Shown: positions 1 through 8,884 of the stretch, one piece after another
How positions within the stretch are numbered: the stretch's first letter is position 1
Layout of the letters: the number at the start of each line of letters is the position of its first letter
The notes under the pieces: generated by a model
Database searches by the model: none
What the model saw: only the letters and a program-made list of their open reading frames with translations
Told to the model about the DNA's origin: nothing
Program-made: the position numbers and the translations under genes
Assembly: GCA_963750295.1 (NCBI GenBank)
Contig: CAVVPY010000006.1
Coordinates: 1 to 64,000, forward strand
Reading direction: 5' to 3'
DNA from: CAVVPY01 sp963750295
GTDB taxonomy: Bacteria > Actinomycetota > Actinomycetes > Mycobacteriales > Jatrophihabitantaceae
DNA length: 64,000 bases

Positions 1-376
1 GACCAAGCGCGCCCCGTCCAGGTCCAGACGCTGGCCCTGCGCCGTCACGGATAAGCGCCGCCGCGTCACTCAGCGGAGTCGCGGGCGGGGGGCAACGTGG
101 CCCGGTGAGCCGTTGCTTGTGACTCGACAGCGCGGTGCGCAACTGCTCGTCGGTCAACGCTGCGACCGGAAGCGGCGAACCTGACCGCTGTCCCTCGACC
201 AGGTCCTCGATCGCCCGTGCCGGGATACGCCGGTAGCTACCGATGCGCACGGACACAAGCTCTTCCCGGCGGAGCAGGTCGTAAAGCTTCCAGCGGCTGA
301 TGCCCAGCCGGTGGGCGGCCTGTTCGTGGGTGGGCAGGACCTGTTCGATGTTCTTCTGAGATGTGTCGTCAGGCAT
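1..376 (-). CDS. Excisionase-like helix-turn-helix protein (partial, runs off left edge)
   Basis: An open frame reads leftward from an ATG at 376 to the window edge without a stop (125 codons seen). The start is preceded by a strong GGAGGG ribosome site. Residues about 13-55 match the excisionase/MerR-like helix-turn-helix used by prophages and integrative elements (HEQAAHRLGISRWKLYDLLR, then VRIGSYRRIP). The family bends DNA and directs integrase toward excision, or acts as a small regulator. The rest of the visible protein is low-complexity and unrecognised. It lies 216 bp from a tRNA-Ser gene, a common integration target, so an integrase gene may lie just outside the window to the left. 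No integrase is visible here, so the excisionase role is inferred from the domain only. Confidence 0.7.
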   Translation of the reverse strand, partial: MPDDTSQKNIEQVLPTHEQAAHRLGISRWKLYDLLRREELVSVRIGSYRRIPARAIEDLVEGQRSGSPLPVAALTDEQLRTALSSHKQRLTGPRCPPPATPLSDAAALIRDGAGPASGPGRGALG

Positions 377-535
377 CGCGCCCTCCTGTCAGATGGCCTT
401 CGTCCTGACGGTCCGAGGGTCGGGCAAGCGAGCGCGCGATGCCGATCCGGACGCCCCAGTACGTGTGACACCGGGCGCCGAGGAGCGAGCAGGCGTGTGT
501 GGACGTTGCTGGCGGCGTTGCTGGCGGTCTGAACC

Positions 536-573
536 ATTCCGGGGGCTCCCTCAGTCTCTGGAGGCCCCGGAAT
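536..573. repeat. 14-bp inverted repeat upstream of tRNA-Ser
   Basis: Arms ATTCCGGGGGCTCC (536-549) and GGAGGCCCCGGAAT (560-573) pair with one mismatch around a 10-nt loop. There is no T-tract on either side. It sits between the excisionase start and the tRNA. It could be a terminator-like stem for upstream transcripts or a protein-binding site; nothing decides between these. Confidence 0.5.
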
Positions 574-592
574 CCGGTACCTTCAACCACCT

Positions 593-680
593 GGAGGGCT
601 CGCATAGTGGCCGAGTGCGGCGGTCTTGAAAACCGCTGTCGGGTGAACCCCGACCGAGGGTTCGAATCCCTCGCCCTCCG
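593..680 (+). tRNA. tRNA-Ser (anticodon UGA)
   Basis: The 88-nt sequence folds as a class II tRNA. The 7-bp acceptor stem is GGAGGGC/GCCCTCC, the anticodon stem is GCGGT/ACCGC around loop CTTGAAA (anticodon TGA), a long variable arm pairs GTCGGG with CCCGAC, and the T arm contains GGTTCGAATCC. The discriminator is G, as usual for Ser, and CCA is not encoded. Class II tRNA genes are frequent att sites, and the flanks on both sides carry mobile-element genes or relics. Confidence 0.95.
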
Positions 681-929
681 CTCCGGGGGTGGTTTGGCCA
701 ACGATTCCGGGGTTTCAGGCGTCGGGGGCTTTCTGCTGTTCGATTGGGTTGGTTGGCCTGTGGGTTGTGGTCGGGGAAACCGCTGCGCTGTGGGTGAGGC
801 TCACGAATCGAAGGGGGACGGGGGCGGACACCGTGTGCATTGGGGCGTCGTGCCGCGGGCGGTCTTCATGTTCTGGCGGTGAGGTGTGCGGATGATGCCG
901 GGCGGCGTATCGGATGGGGCACGGCGCGA

Positions 930-957
930 GGGTCTGCTGCACGAACTGGTGACAGGT
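930..957 (+). repeat. IS3 terminal inverted repeat (orfB end)
   Basis: This 28-base end is the imperfect reverse complement of 2196-2223. The outer 14 positions match exactly, and GGTGACA is conserved further in. Confidence 0.85.
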
Positions 958-961
958 TCGG

Positions 962-1864
962 TTAGGCCGCCTGGGTGGCGGTTGGGGTCATGATCGCTTC
1001 GTATTCGACGGGGGTCAACCGCCCGAGTGCGTCTTGCCTGCGGCGTCGGTGATAGGTGCGTTCGATCCAGGTGACGATCGCGATCCGCAGCTGCTGGCGG
1101 GTGCGCCAAGACTGTCGGTTCAGGACGTTCTTCTGCAGCAGCGAGAAGAACGACTCCATAGCCGCGTTGTCGGCGGCGGAGGCGACCTTGCCCATCGAGC
1201 CGACCAGGCCGTGACGCGCGAGCGCGCGATGGAACTTCCTTGATCGAAATTGCGACCCTCGGTCGGCGTGAACGATGCAGCCGGCCACGTCAGCCAGGTC
1301 GGAGCCGGTCGCGGCGCGGCGGGCGACGGCGTTCTCGAGCGCTTGCACCGCGAGGCGTGCTTTCATCCGCGAGTCGATCGAGTAGCCCACGATGCGGTTC
1401 GAGTACACGTCCTTGATCGCGCAGCAGTACAGCTTGCCCTCGCCGGTGGCGTGTTCGGTGATGTCGACCAGCCACAACAGGTTCGGCGCTTCGGCGGTGA
1501 AGTTGCGTCTGACCAGGTCATCGAATGCCGGCGTTCCGGGCTTGCGCTTCTTGCCGTTGCGGCCGCGCGGCTTGCCGAACACAGACCACCAGCCGTTGTT
1601 CGAGCACAGTCGCCACGCGGTCCGCTCGGCCATGCGCTGGCCCTCGTTGCGGGCCTCGTCGAGCAGGAACCGATAGCCGAACTCCGGGTCATCGACATGA
1701 GCATCGAACAGGGCGTTCGCCCGGTGCGCGGCGATCCACTCCGCCTCGGTGACGGGCTCCTTGAGCCAGCGGTAGTACGGCTGCCTTGCGATCTTGAGCA
1801 CCCGGCACGTCACCGTCACGGGGATCCCGTCGACGGCCAGCTCGCGGACGAGCGGGTACATCAT
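962..1864 (-). CDS. IS3-family transposase OrfB (DDE catalytic subunit)
   Basis: This 300-residue protein is the catalytic part of an IS3-family transposase. The N-terminal half is the HTH_21-type region (EFGYRFLLDEARNEGQRM). The rve integrase core follows, with the expected acidic triad visible in LLWLVDITEH (D), IVHADRGSQF (D) and DNAAMESFFSLL (E). The start codon overlaps the orfA stop by four bases (ATGA). A GGGAAAA heptamer at the junction sits in the right phase for -1 frameshifting to make an OrfAB fusion, the active form in this family. Length and motifs are complete. Confidence 0.93.
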   Translation of the reverse strand: MMYPLVRELAVDGIPVTVTCRVLKIARQPYYRWLKEPVTEAEWIAAHRANALFDAHVDDPEFGYRFLLDEARNEGQRMAERTAWRLCSNNGWWSVFGKPRGRNGKKRKPGTPAFDDLVRRNFTAEAPNLLWLVDITEHATGEGKLYCCAIKDVYSNRIVGYSIDSRMKARLAVQALENAVARRAATGSDLADVAGCIVHADRGSQFRSRKFHRALARHGLVGSMGKVASAADNAAMESFFSLLQKNVLNRQSWRTRQQLRIAIVTWIERTYHRRRRQDALGRLTPVEYEAIMTPTATQAA

Positions 1865-2163
1865 TTTCCCGGCAGGTTCGCCTGCGACAGATACGCCGCA
1901 GCGCGTCGCAGCACCTCGTTCTCCTGCTCCAACAGGCGAATCCGCTTCTTCGCCTCCCGCAGCTCAGCCAACTCGCCGACGCTCGGCCCGGGACGCAGGC
2001 CGTCCTCACGGTCCGCTGTCGTGAGCCAGTTCGCCAGACACGACTCGCTCACCCCGAAATCGGTGGCAACCTGCTTGATCGTCACGCCGGGCTCGCGGCT
2101 GCGGGCCACGCGGATGACGTCCTCTCGGAACTCCTTGGGAAACGGTTTCGGCACGGTCGACAT
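1861..2163 (-). CDS. IS3-family transposase OrfA (DNA-binding subunit)
   Basis: This 100-residue protein starts at the ATG at 2163; a longer in-frame start exists but precedes the conserved region. It has the HTH_Tnp_1 fold typical of IS3 OrfA (KEFREDVIRVARS, then VATDFGVSESCLANWL). A leucine-zipper-like heptad segment follows (LREAKKRIRLLEQENEVLRR) and mediates multimerisation in this family. The last codons form the slippery heptamer G GGA AAA (1870-1864) directly before the stop. A -1 slip continues into OrfB as PGK-MMYPLV. Confidence 0.9.
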   Translation of the reverse strand: MSTVPKPFPKEFREDVIRVARSREPGVTIKQVATDFGVSESCLANWLTTADREDGLRPGPSVGELAELREAKKRIRLLEQENEVLRRAAAYLSQANLPGK

Positions 2164-2195
2164 CCTTCCAGCGGAGCCTGCCGACTCCACAGATC

Positions 2196-2223
2196 AGATG
2201 TCACCTATCCGTGCAGCAGACCC
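2196..2223 (-). repeat. IS3 terminal inverted repeat (orfA end)
   Basis: This is the partner of the repeat at 930-957. Its outer edge is at 2223, immediately followed by the remains of the YVTN-repeat gene. Confidence 0.85.
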
Positions 2224-2696
2224 TTGTGACGTACAGCGTGTTCGTGAGTGGGTTGACGGCCACACCGTAGTCGGGTCCGTCAGGCGTTCAGTAGCCGGGT
2301 CGAGTCAATGGTATTCGTCGCACCGTCGACCACCACGAGATAGTTGTCGTTGGAGTACAAGCTGCCCGCGCTCACGTACACCTTGTTCGTCGTCGGATTG
2401 ACTGCCACGCCGAAAAGCTTGACGCCATCGGCGAGAGTGATCGTTCCGGTGACCTGATTCGTGGCGCCGTTGATGACGGAAACAGTGTTGGTGCTGCTGT
2501 TGGACACGTAGACAGCACCCGTCAGCGGGTTCACCGCGGACCAGGCAGCGCCGCTGCCCGCCGTGATGGTGGCCGTCACCGCGTAATTCATGGTGGATGC
2601 GGCCGATTCAGGCGCGGCGACCACGGTCGCCAGGGCAAGGGCTGTCACGGCGGTGACGGCTGCTGCGAATGGGCGGGATGTCGGGAAGCGGCTCAT
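2224..2696 (-). pseudogene. Secreted YVTN beta-propeller protein, frameshifted and truncated by IS3
   Basis: The frame begins at ATG 2696, preceded by AGGTGAGG, with a signal peptide (RPFAAAVTAVTALALATVVA). YVTN-type beta-propeller repeats follow: AVNPLTGAVYVSNSSTNTVS and GVAVNPTTNKVYVS. The first stop is at 2280-2282. Shifting the frame by one base there continues into another clear repeat (YGVAVNPLTNTLYVT) that runs directly into the insertion-sequence end at 2223. So two lesions exist: a one-base frameshift near 2283 and loss of everything beyond the element. YVTN-repeat proteins are secreted or surface propellers, often of unknown ligand. The surviving product would be a 138-residue stub. 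Confidence 0.8.
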
Positions 2697-3504
2697 CGGT
2701 GACCTCACCTGGTAGGAACGCGATCAGCGTTGCCCTTCGTGCCGGCATCGGCCGTCACGAAATACTCCGAACAAGAAATTGAATACGGATTTGCGTAGCG
2801 CGCATCGGTGCCACGCTTCGCCTTAACGCCAGCGGTCTCGGTTCGACTGCGCCCGATGCCGACCGCGCGTAAAGCCTCGACGCCCCGCCAGAAATAAACA
2901 GGCGTCACGGCCGCCCGAAAATGCACCCGTCCGGACACCGCACCCATTCACACCGCACCCATTCACGGCGCACACTCGCCCGTCTGATGAGTCGATATCG
3001 CGGAACGGGTCGCGGAAATTCGCGCGCGAGTGCCCACTGGGATCACCTTCACAGAAGTCGACCGTCGATACATTCGTGAAACGGTCATAAAGGTATTTGG
3101 TCGTCCGCCTCGGTGACCCGCGAATAGGGCTGGAAATTCCTGTCCCGGCCAGAAGCTAACACAAGTTCTTTACCGGTCAAGCCCGCCGACGATCTTGCAG
3201 GGAAGAAATTGATGCCGCCCGCGCGTCAGCTTGATACCCCACTCAGGCATCTTAACAACCCGCGGCCACCAAGAATGCGCACAGCACCGCAAATGGGGCA
3301 GCGAAATCAGCGCCCCGGTGTCGGCGGCCATGAAAAAGTCCCCGCTGGTGGCCGGTAACTGGTCCCCAGTTTTGGCCAGATAGAAGTCCCCACTCCTCGC
3401 GTGTCTTGTCCGGGGTGAGTGGCCCTGTGCGGCGACGGTGTCGGTGCCAACCACAACGCCGAACACCGCACAGGGGACGTCTATTGAAGACTGCGAGGGA
3501 ACGT
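2697..3504. other. Gene-free stretch with an IS21-type end region
   Basis: No credible gene is seen. GC content is visibly lower than elsewhere. A perfect tandem duplication of CACCGCACCCATTCA occupies 2936-2965. Around 3335-3400 three spaced GTCCCC motifs occur (aagtccccgctgg, ctggtccccag, gaagtccccac). They look like the multiple terminal repeats of an IS21-family element and lie just upstream of the istA relic. The remainder holds nothing recognisable. Confidence 0.55.
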
Positions 3505-4074
3505 ATGGACGTATTGGCCGCCTATCGAGAGGTGGGCAGCTTCAGGGGGTGCCGCAGTTGTCTGCGGCACGACGCACAAGACGGTGCGCCGGATCGTGGG
3601 GGCGCACGAGGCCGCGAGTACCGGTCAGAAGCATCCGCCGGTCCGGAAGGTTCGGGGTCACAACTACGACGCGGTGACTGATCTGGTCGCCAAACGGGTG
3701 GAGTCGAGCAAGGGCGGGATCAGCGCGAAGCGGCTGTTGCCGGCGGCGATAGCGGCCGGGTATGTCGGTCGCCGCGGAACTTCCGTCGGCTGGTCGCTGA
3801 CCAGAAAGCGTTATGGCGGAAGGGTAATCCTCGTGGTCGCCGTCCGGCGGTCTGGACGCCGGGTGACACGTTGGTCATCGACTGGGGCGTGCTCGCGGGC
3901 GTGCATGTGTTCTGCGCGGTGCTGGCCTGGTCGCGGATACGTTTCGTGCGCTTCGCCGACAACGAACGCGCCGACACCACTCTGTCGATGTTGGCGGAGT
4001 GTTTCGAGGTGCTCGGTGGGGTGCCGAAGATCGTGCTGGCTGACCGGATGGGCTGTCTGAAGGCCGGCGTGGTT
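3505..4074 (+). pseudogene. IS21-family transposase (istA) relic
   Basis: Conserved IstA segments lie in successive frames. MDVLAAYREVGSF starts at 3505; after a one-base shift near 3550 the frame reads VCGTTHKTVRRIVGAHEAA and AKRVESSKGGISAKRLLP. After a second shift near 3770 it reads RRLVADQKALWRKGNPRG, VIDWG, FVRFADNERADTTLSMLAE and VLGGVPKIVLADRMGC, the start of the DDE integrase domain. The sequence stops matching at about 4074, before the C-terminal half, and no istB follows. This is a dead element fragment with two frameshifts and a 3' truncation. Confidence 0.8.
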
Positions 4075-4145
4075 TCGTCAAGTTCTTCGGCCCCACGGAT
4101 CGGCGCGAATGTTGGCCCGGGCTTTGGGGCTGATGTGGCGGAGGC

Positions 4146-5006
4146 TCAGGAGCCTGCCACCACGCGGAAGGTGATGGTGTAGGTGAACGTGCTGCCGTCG
4201 ACTTGCCAGGCGTAGCAGCCGGGTCTGCGAACGCGGACGTAGGTGTCGGTGTAGCGGGCTGGGCCTGCTGCGGGCTCAGGTGGTAGTCGAACTTCGAGGC
4301 GCAGTGGGCCATCGGTGGTGCTGAACCAAACCGGCGTTGTGTTGTGCAGGCCGATGCCTCGGATCAGGACTGGTCCGTGGTAGGAGGCAGCGACCAGCCA
4401 GAGGATCTTCTGACCGCTGAAGGCGCTGCCGGCGAAGACGCTGCGTCGATCCGGGGGAAACGTCATTGTGACGGTGCTGCGGTGGCGCGGGTCGCCGGTG
4501 ACGCTGAACACCGGTCCAGCACCTCCGGCGGCACCCACGGTCGGATCGACTATTCGTTCTGGCGTAGGTGAGCACTCGCCGTTGATCGCGGCTGGGCGGC
4601 GGACAGGTCTGCGTAGTACTGCCGGGATGCTGCTGGCGGGACACGTGAGTTGGCCGATGCAATACGCGTTGTACTCGATCGTCGCCGGGCGGGTCGTTGA
4701 GGATGAGGGTCGGGGCGTGGTCGCTGCGGCAGCCTGACGTTGCGCGTGGTCTGTTCGCTGTGTCATGGCGAACGCTGCCGCGCCGATGGCTAGGGCTGCC
4801 ACGATGATGAGCACGAGCTTTGATCGCGCGGCTAGACGGCGGCCCGGCTCGGGGCCGATCCGAAGGACGTCTTCGGGCTCGGTGATGGCGTGATTATCTG
4901 CCCGGATCAGTTGGGCGCGCCACTCGACTTGCGCTCTTGCTGGTGCGCAGGCGGTAGGACTGGGTGCCGGTTCTGATCCCGTGGACCACGCGGGACAATG
5001 AGGCAC
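4146..5006 (-). CDS. Membrane-anchored protein of unknown function
   Basis: This 286-residue frame starts at GTG 5006, but the true start may lie further in. It has a cytoplasmic N-terminal region of about 60 residues and one transmembrane segment (KLVLIIVAALAIGAAAFAM, near residues 63-81). A proline/threonine/serine-rich linker leads to an extracellular domain ending in a beta-strand-like pattern (YVRVRRPGCYAWQVDGSTFT). I do not recognise the family. The downstream neighbour is the IS21 relic, and upstream lies the cyclase on the other strand. Codon third positions are GC-rich over the C-terminal 220 residues, supporting coding there; the first 40 residues are doubtful. Confidence 0.6.
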   Translation of the reverse strand: MPHCPAWSTGSEPAPSPTACAPARAQVEWRAQLIRADNHAITEPEDVLRIGPEPGRRLAARSKLVLIIVAALAIGAAAFAMTQRTDHAQRQAAAATTPRPSSSTTRPATIEYNAYCIGQLTCPASSIPAVLRRPVRRPAAINGECSPTPERIVDPTVGAAGGAGPVFSVTGDPRHRSTVTMTFPPDRRSVFAGSAFSGQKILWLVAASYHGPVLIRGIGLHNTTPVWFSTTDGPLRLEVRLPPEPAAGPARYTDTYVRVRRPGCYAWQVDGSTFTYTITFRVVAGS

Positions 5007-5242
5007 GAAGCACGAGGTTCGTCACGGTCCGGCGGGTGGCGAGGTCGCGACTTGCGCGAGTCAAACAAGTTGCCGATTAAGGACGGCTCGGGGTCGTTCG
5101 CACCGAACCTGCCGAGCGTCGATATGCGCTCCGAGCGCTCCCGGACATGCAAGCGTTCCGCGTCTGTGATGTAGCTACGTCCCGGTGAGCGTCACCCGTT
5201 GGGACGAATGCCTCTGCGCCCGGGTCGTGTCATGATCCAACG

Positions 5243-8200
5243 GTGCTGATCTGCGCCGGGTGTGGTGCGTCGAATCCGGCGGGGAGCCGGTTCTGTAGTC
5301 AGTGCGCGGCCGCCTTGGTGTGCCCGGCGTGTGGTTCGCAGGCGGTGGCGGGTGCGAGATTCTGTAGTCAGTGTGCGGCGCCGCTGGGTGGGCCGGCGCC
5401 GGCTATGGCGCCGGCGGTTGTGCCACCGCCGGGTGTCGTGCCGGTGCCAGCGCCGGCGGTGCAGCGGCGGGTGACGTCGGTGCTGTTCGGTGATCTTGTC
5501 GGGTTCACGGCGCTGTCCGAGGCACGTGACGCGGAGGATGTGCGCGGGCTGCTGACGCGGTATTTCGACTCGGCCAGTCAGGTGGTCGCCCGGTACGGCG
5601 GGACGATCGAGAAGTTCATCGGTGACGCGGTGATGGCGGTCTGGGGTGTCCCGGTCGCGCACGAGGACGACGCGGAGCGGGCGATCCGGTCCGGGCTGGA
5701 GCTGGTGGCGGCGGTGGCCGCGTTCGGGGAGTCCGTGGGCGCGCCGGAGTTGTCGATGCGAGTCGGCATCGTCACCGGCGAGGTCGCGGTGACGGTCGGT
5801 GCCACCAACCAGGGCATGGTGGCCGGCGACGCGGTCAACACCGCGGCGCGGGTGCAGTCGATGGCCGAGCCGGGGACCGTCTGGATCGACGGGCTGACCC
5901 GGTCGCTGACCGCAGGGTCGATCGACGTCACCCACGCCGGGGCGCACGAGCTCAAGGGCAAGGCCACGGCGGTGGAGTTGTTCGCGGTGACGGGGGTACG
6001 CAGTGCTGCCGACCGCGATCGGGGTGTCAACCTGCTGCAGGCGCCGCTGGTCGGGCGCGATGTCGAGCTGGGTGTGCTGAAGGAGGCGTTCGGTCTCGTC
6101 GAGCGGGAGCAGCGGCCGCGGTTGGTGGTGGTGTGCGGTGAGGCGGGGGTGGGAAAGACCCGGCTGTCTCGGGAGTTGGAGGACTACCTCGACGGGTTGC
6201 CGGCGCCGGTGCTGTGGCATCGGGGGCGGTGTCTCGCCTATGGCGAGGGGGTGGCGTTCTCGGCGTTGACCGCGGCGGTCCGTGGGCGGATCGGATGGAG
6301 TGAGACCGATTCGCCGGACACGACGCGGGCCAAACTGGACGAATCGTTGACCCGGTTCGTCGCCGATGCGCCGAAGCGGGCCCGGGTGGGGCCGGCGTTG
6401 GCGAGCTTGCTCGGCCTGCCCGATGCCGGCCCCGACCCGTCGCGTGTAGACCTGTTCGGTGCGTGGACGGCGTGGTTCGAGCAGCTGTCCGCCGGTGGCG
6501 GGAACGCGCCGGTGGTGTGGGTGGTCGACGACGCCCAGCATGCCGATGAGGGCCTGCTGAATTTCATTGAGCACCTTGCGACGGTGGCGGCCGCAGCGAT
6601 CCTGATCGTGGTGATGACGCGGCCGGAGCTGCCCGCCGGGCGGCCGGGGCTCACCGGGTTGCGACGGGCCCTCACGATCACTCTGGAGCCGCTGCCACGC
6701 GCTGATGTCGCGGCGCTGCTCGACGGGCTGGTCGAGGGGCTTCCCGCGGACGTACGGGAGGCGTTGGTCGAGCGTGCCGAGGGCAACCCGCTGTATGCGG
6801 TCGAGACCGTGCGGGCCCTGCACGACCAGGGCCTGACGGTGACCGGGCCGACCCGCGCACCCGGCGCGGTCCGGCTTGCGGGCGGGGTCGATGCTGCGGC
6901 CCTGGCCGCGCTCGCGGCACCGGCCAGCCTGCAGGTGCTCATCGCCAGCCGCCTGGACCTGCTGGCGGCGCCCGCGCGGGCGGTGCTGGCCGCCGCGTCG
7001 GTGCTGGGCCACACGTTCAGCCTGACCACCCTGGCCGTTGTCGTCGACAGCGGCCACGACCTGTCCTCGGCGGTACAGGTACTGGTCGGCCGTGAGCTGC
7101 TGGCGGCGGTGTCGGACCGGCTGTCCGCAGAGGACGGGCAGTACACGTTCGTGCAGAACGTGGTGCGCACCGTGGCCTACCGCACCCAGTCCCGGCGCGA
7201 CCGGCTCGACCGTCACCTCAGCGTGGTCGCCCACCTCGAGGCGCAGGCCGCGGGTGACGGCGATTTGGCCACCGTCATCGCCCAGCACCTGCGCGACGCC
7301 CTCGACCTCACCGGACCGGGCGGGACCGGACCGGACTCGACGGGGCGCGACGAGTTGGTGCGCCGGCTCGGGCGGTGGCTCGAACTGTCCGCGCAGCGCT
7401 CGATGGCCGTCGGGGCCCCGGCCGCTGCGATGCACGCCCTGGAGGAGGCGCTGCGATCGGCCACCGAGCCCGCCGAGCAGATCCGGCTGCGGGTGCTGGC
7501 CGCCGAGGCCGCCCGGGCCGCCGGCGCGCTGGCCGAGTGCATCGAGTTTGCGATGCCCGTCATCACCGGTGAGCTGCCCGCAGACCGGGCCGCGGTCGGC
7601 GGGGCGGTCAGCCACGCGGCCGGGGCACTCGTCCGCACCGGACGGCACGAGGACGGCTGGTCGTTGCTGCAGCCCTACCTGGCGCAGGGCGCCCTCGAGG
7701 GCCTGCCCGGCCTGGTTGCGTCACGGCTGGCCCACGCGATCCTGCTCGCGCGGTTCGAGCGCGGCGAGGTCGCCGAGGCCGCGGCATGGCAGGAACGTGC
7801 GCTCCGGCTGGCCGAGGACAGCACAGCCCCACGCGAGCTCGCCCTCGTGCAGATGCTCATCGGCGTCGGCCACGACTTGCGCGGCGACACCGACACGGCG
7901 CTGGAGGTGCTCCACCGCACCGCCGACCTCGCGCGCGAGCACCACCTCGGCGCCGAGCTGGGCCAGACGCTGATGAACCTCGCGGCGATCGAGGTCAACC
8001 GAGACCTCGCCGCGGCGGTCGACATCGGCCGCGACGCACTTGACGTACTGGAACAAAACGGCAGCACCTACGGGTGTTGGATGTCCGCTGTCGTCCAGGT
8101 CGTGGCGCTGAGGCTGACCGGGAGGTGGGACGACATCGCCGGCGTGCTCACCCGGCCGCTGCTTCAGGATCGGCCCCCGAACCAGCTGCACCGGGCCGAC

Positions 8201-8884
8201 ATCGGGCTGGGCCGCGCCGTGGTCGCGTCCGCCCGCGACGAGGCGACGGACCTCGCCCAGCTCGCCGCGACCGGGGAGCTGGGCCTACGCGGGCTGCCCG
8301 AGTCGGCCGACGACACGTTGTTCGCCGCGAACCGCGCGCTGCACGCGCGGCTGCGCCGAGATACCGACACCCTCGCAGCCGCCGCCCGGCACACCGTCCA
8401 GCTGTCACTCAGGTTCCATTCCCTCAACGACGAGTTTCCCGACCTCTGGGCGCTCGTGGTCGGCTGGCTGATCGACCTCGACGACCTCGCCACCGCGCGC
8501 GACCTGCTGCGGCCCGTCACCGACGCCCCCGCACACCACCGGCCCCCGCTGCTCACCGCCCAACTGCACCGGCTGCGCGGCACGCTCAACTCCCTCGACC
8601 TCGACCTCGACCCCGACCTCGACCCCGACCCCGACGCCGACCCCGGCCCTGAGGCAGGCGTGGAAGCCGACCTCCGCCGGGCGATCACCGCACTCGACCA
8701 GATCGGCGCGGTGCCCGACCGCGCCCGCGCACAGGCCACACTCGGCCTCTGGCTCACCCGCCAGCACCGTCACGCCGACGCCGAACCCGAACTCGCCGCC
8801 GCACGCCACACATTCACCGCACTGCGCGCGACCGCCTGGCTGCGCGACCTCGACACCGCACTGTCACTCACTGCGACGGGCTGA
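5243..8884 (+). CDS. Zinc-ribbon adenylate/guanylate cyclase with AAA ATPase and TPR-like region
   Basis: This 1,213-residue GTG-start protein has a tandem zinc ribbon (C4, C7, C18, C21 and C27, C30, C41, C44) and a Pro/Ala linker. A class III nucleotide cyclase domain spans about 75-250, with metal aspartates D84 (FGDLVGF) and D128 (FIGDAVMAVWG) and transition-state residues N199 and R203 (DAVNTAARVQ). An AAA ATPase follows, with P-loop GEAGVGKT near 299-306 and VWVVDDAQHAD as Walker B. The C-terminal 600 residues are Ala/Leu-rich, helical and TPR-like. The architecture matches large actinobacterial cyclase-ATPase signalling proteins, with MalT/LAL-like ATPase switches. The input signal is unknown. 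It appears monocistronic and is followed by a hairpin. Confidence 0.9.
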   Translation: MLICAGCGASNPAGSRFCSQCAAALVCPACGSQAVAGARFCSQCAAPLGGPAPAMAPAVVPPPGVVPVPAPAVQRRVTSVLFGDLVGFTALSEARDAEDVRGLLTRYFDSASQVVARYGGTIEKFIGDAVMAVWGVPVAHEDDAERAIRSGLELVAAVAAFGESVGAPELSMRVGIVTGEVAVTVGATNQGMVAGDAVNTAARVQSMAEPGTVWIDGLTRSLTAGSIDVTHAGAHELKGKATAVELFAVTGVRSAADRDRGVNLLQAPLVGRDVELGVLKEAFGLVEREQRPRLVVVCGEAGVGKTRLSRELEDYLDGLPAPVLWHRGRCLAYGEGVAFSALTAAVRGRIGWSETDSPDTTRAKLDESLTRFVADAPKRARVGPALASLLGLPDAGPDPSRVDLFGAWTAWFEQLSAGGGNAPVVWVVDDAQHADEGLLNFIEHLATVAAAAILIVVMTRPELPAGRPGLTGLRRALTITLEPLPRADVAALLDGLVEGLPADVREALVERAEGNPLYAVETVRALHDQGLTVTGPTRAPGAVRLAGGVDAAALAALAAPASLQVLIASRLDLLAAPARAVLAAASVLGHTFSLTTLAVVVDSGHDLSSAVQVLVGRELLAAVSDRLSAEDGQYTFVQNVVRTVAYRTQSRRDRLDRHLSVVAHLEAQAAGDGDLATVIAQHLRDALDLTGPGGTGPDSTGRDELVRRLGRWLELSAQRSMAVGAPAAAMHALEEALRSATEPAEQIRLRVLAAEAARAAGALAECIEFAMPVITGELPADRAAVGGAVSHAAGALVRTGRHEDGWSLLQPYLAQGALEGLPGLVASRLAHAILLARFERGEVAEAAAWQERALRLAEDSTAPRELALVQMLIGVGHDLRGDTDTALEVLHRTADLAREHHLGAELGQTLMNLAAIEVNRDLAAAVDIGRDALDVLEQNGSTYGCWMSAVVQVVALRLTGRWDDIAGVLTRPLLQDRPPNQLHRADIGLGRAVVASARDEATDLAQLAATGELGLRGLPESADDTLFAANRALHARLRRDTDTLAAAARHTVQLSLRFHSLNDEFPDLWALVVGWLIDLDDLATARDLLRPVTDAPAHHRPPLLTAQLHRLRGTLNSLDLDLDPDLDPDPDADPGPEAGVEADLRRAITALDQIGAVPDRARAQATLGLWLTRQHRHADAEPELAAARHTFTALRATAWLRDLDTALSLTATG
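8594..8648 (+). repeat. In-frame hexanucleotide repeat encoding (LD/PD)n
   Basis: Near the cyclase C-terminus about nine consecutive GACCTC/GACCCC-type hexamers encode alternating Leu-Asp and Pro-Asp. The unit is six bases, so copy-number changes would keep the frame and only alter linker length. Confidence 0.7.

Larger units (their letters stand above)
930..2223 (-). mobile_element. IS3-family insertion sequence (complete)
   Basis: The element spans orfA and orfB and ends in imperfect 28-bp terminal inverted repeats (930-957 and 2196-2223). Their outer 14 bases, GGGTCTGCTGCACG, are identical, followed by a shared GGTGACA core. Transposition genes read right to left. The bases immediately outside the ends do not form an obvious 3-5 bp target duplication. 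On the right it abuts a truncated YVTN-repeat gene, and the left flank does not continue that gene. This suggests deletion or recombination after insertion. Both frames are intact, so the element may still be mobile. Confidence 0.9.

Noticed and set aside
1250..2401. 383-codon open frame on the plus strand
   Set aside because: It runs antisense through both IS3 transposase genes and has no family similarity.
2705..2947. 80-codon frame upstream of the YVTN gene
   Set aside because: There is no ribosome site or recognisable segment; the region shows non-coding base composition.
5192..7648. 818-codon open frame on the minus strand
   Set aside because: It is the antisense shadow of the zinc-ribbon cyclase gene; its product is a low-complexity Arg/Gly/Pro-rich sequence.
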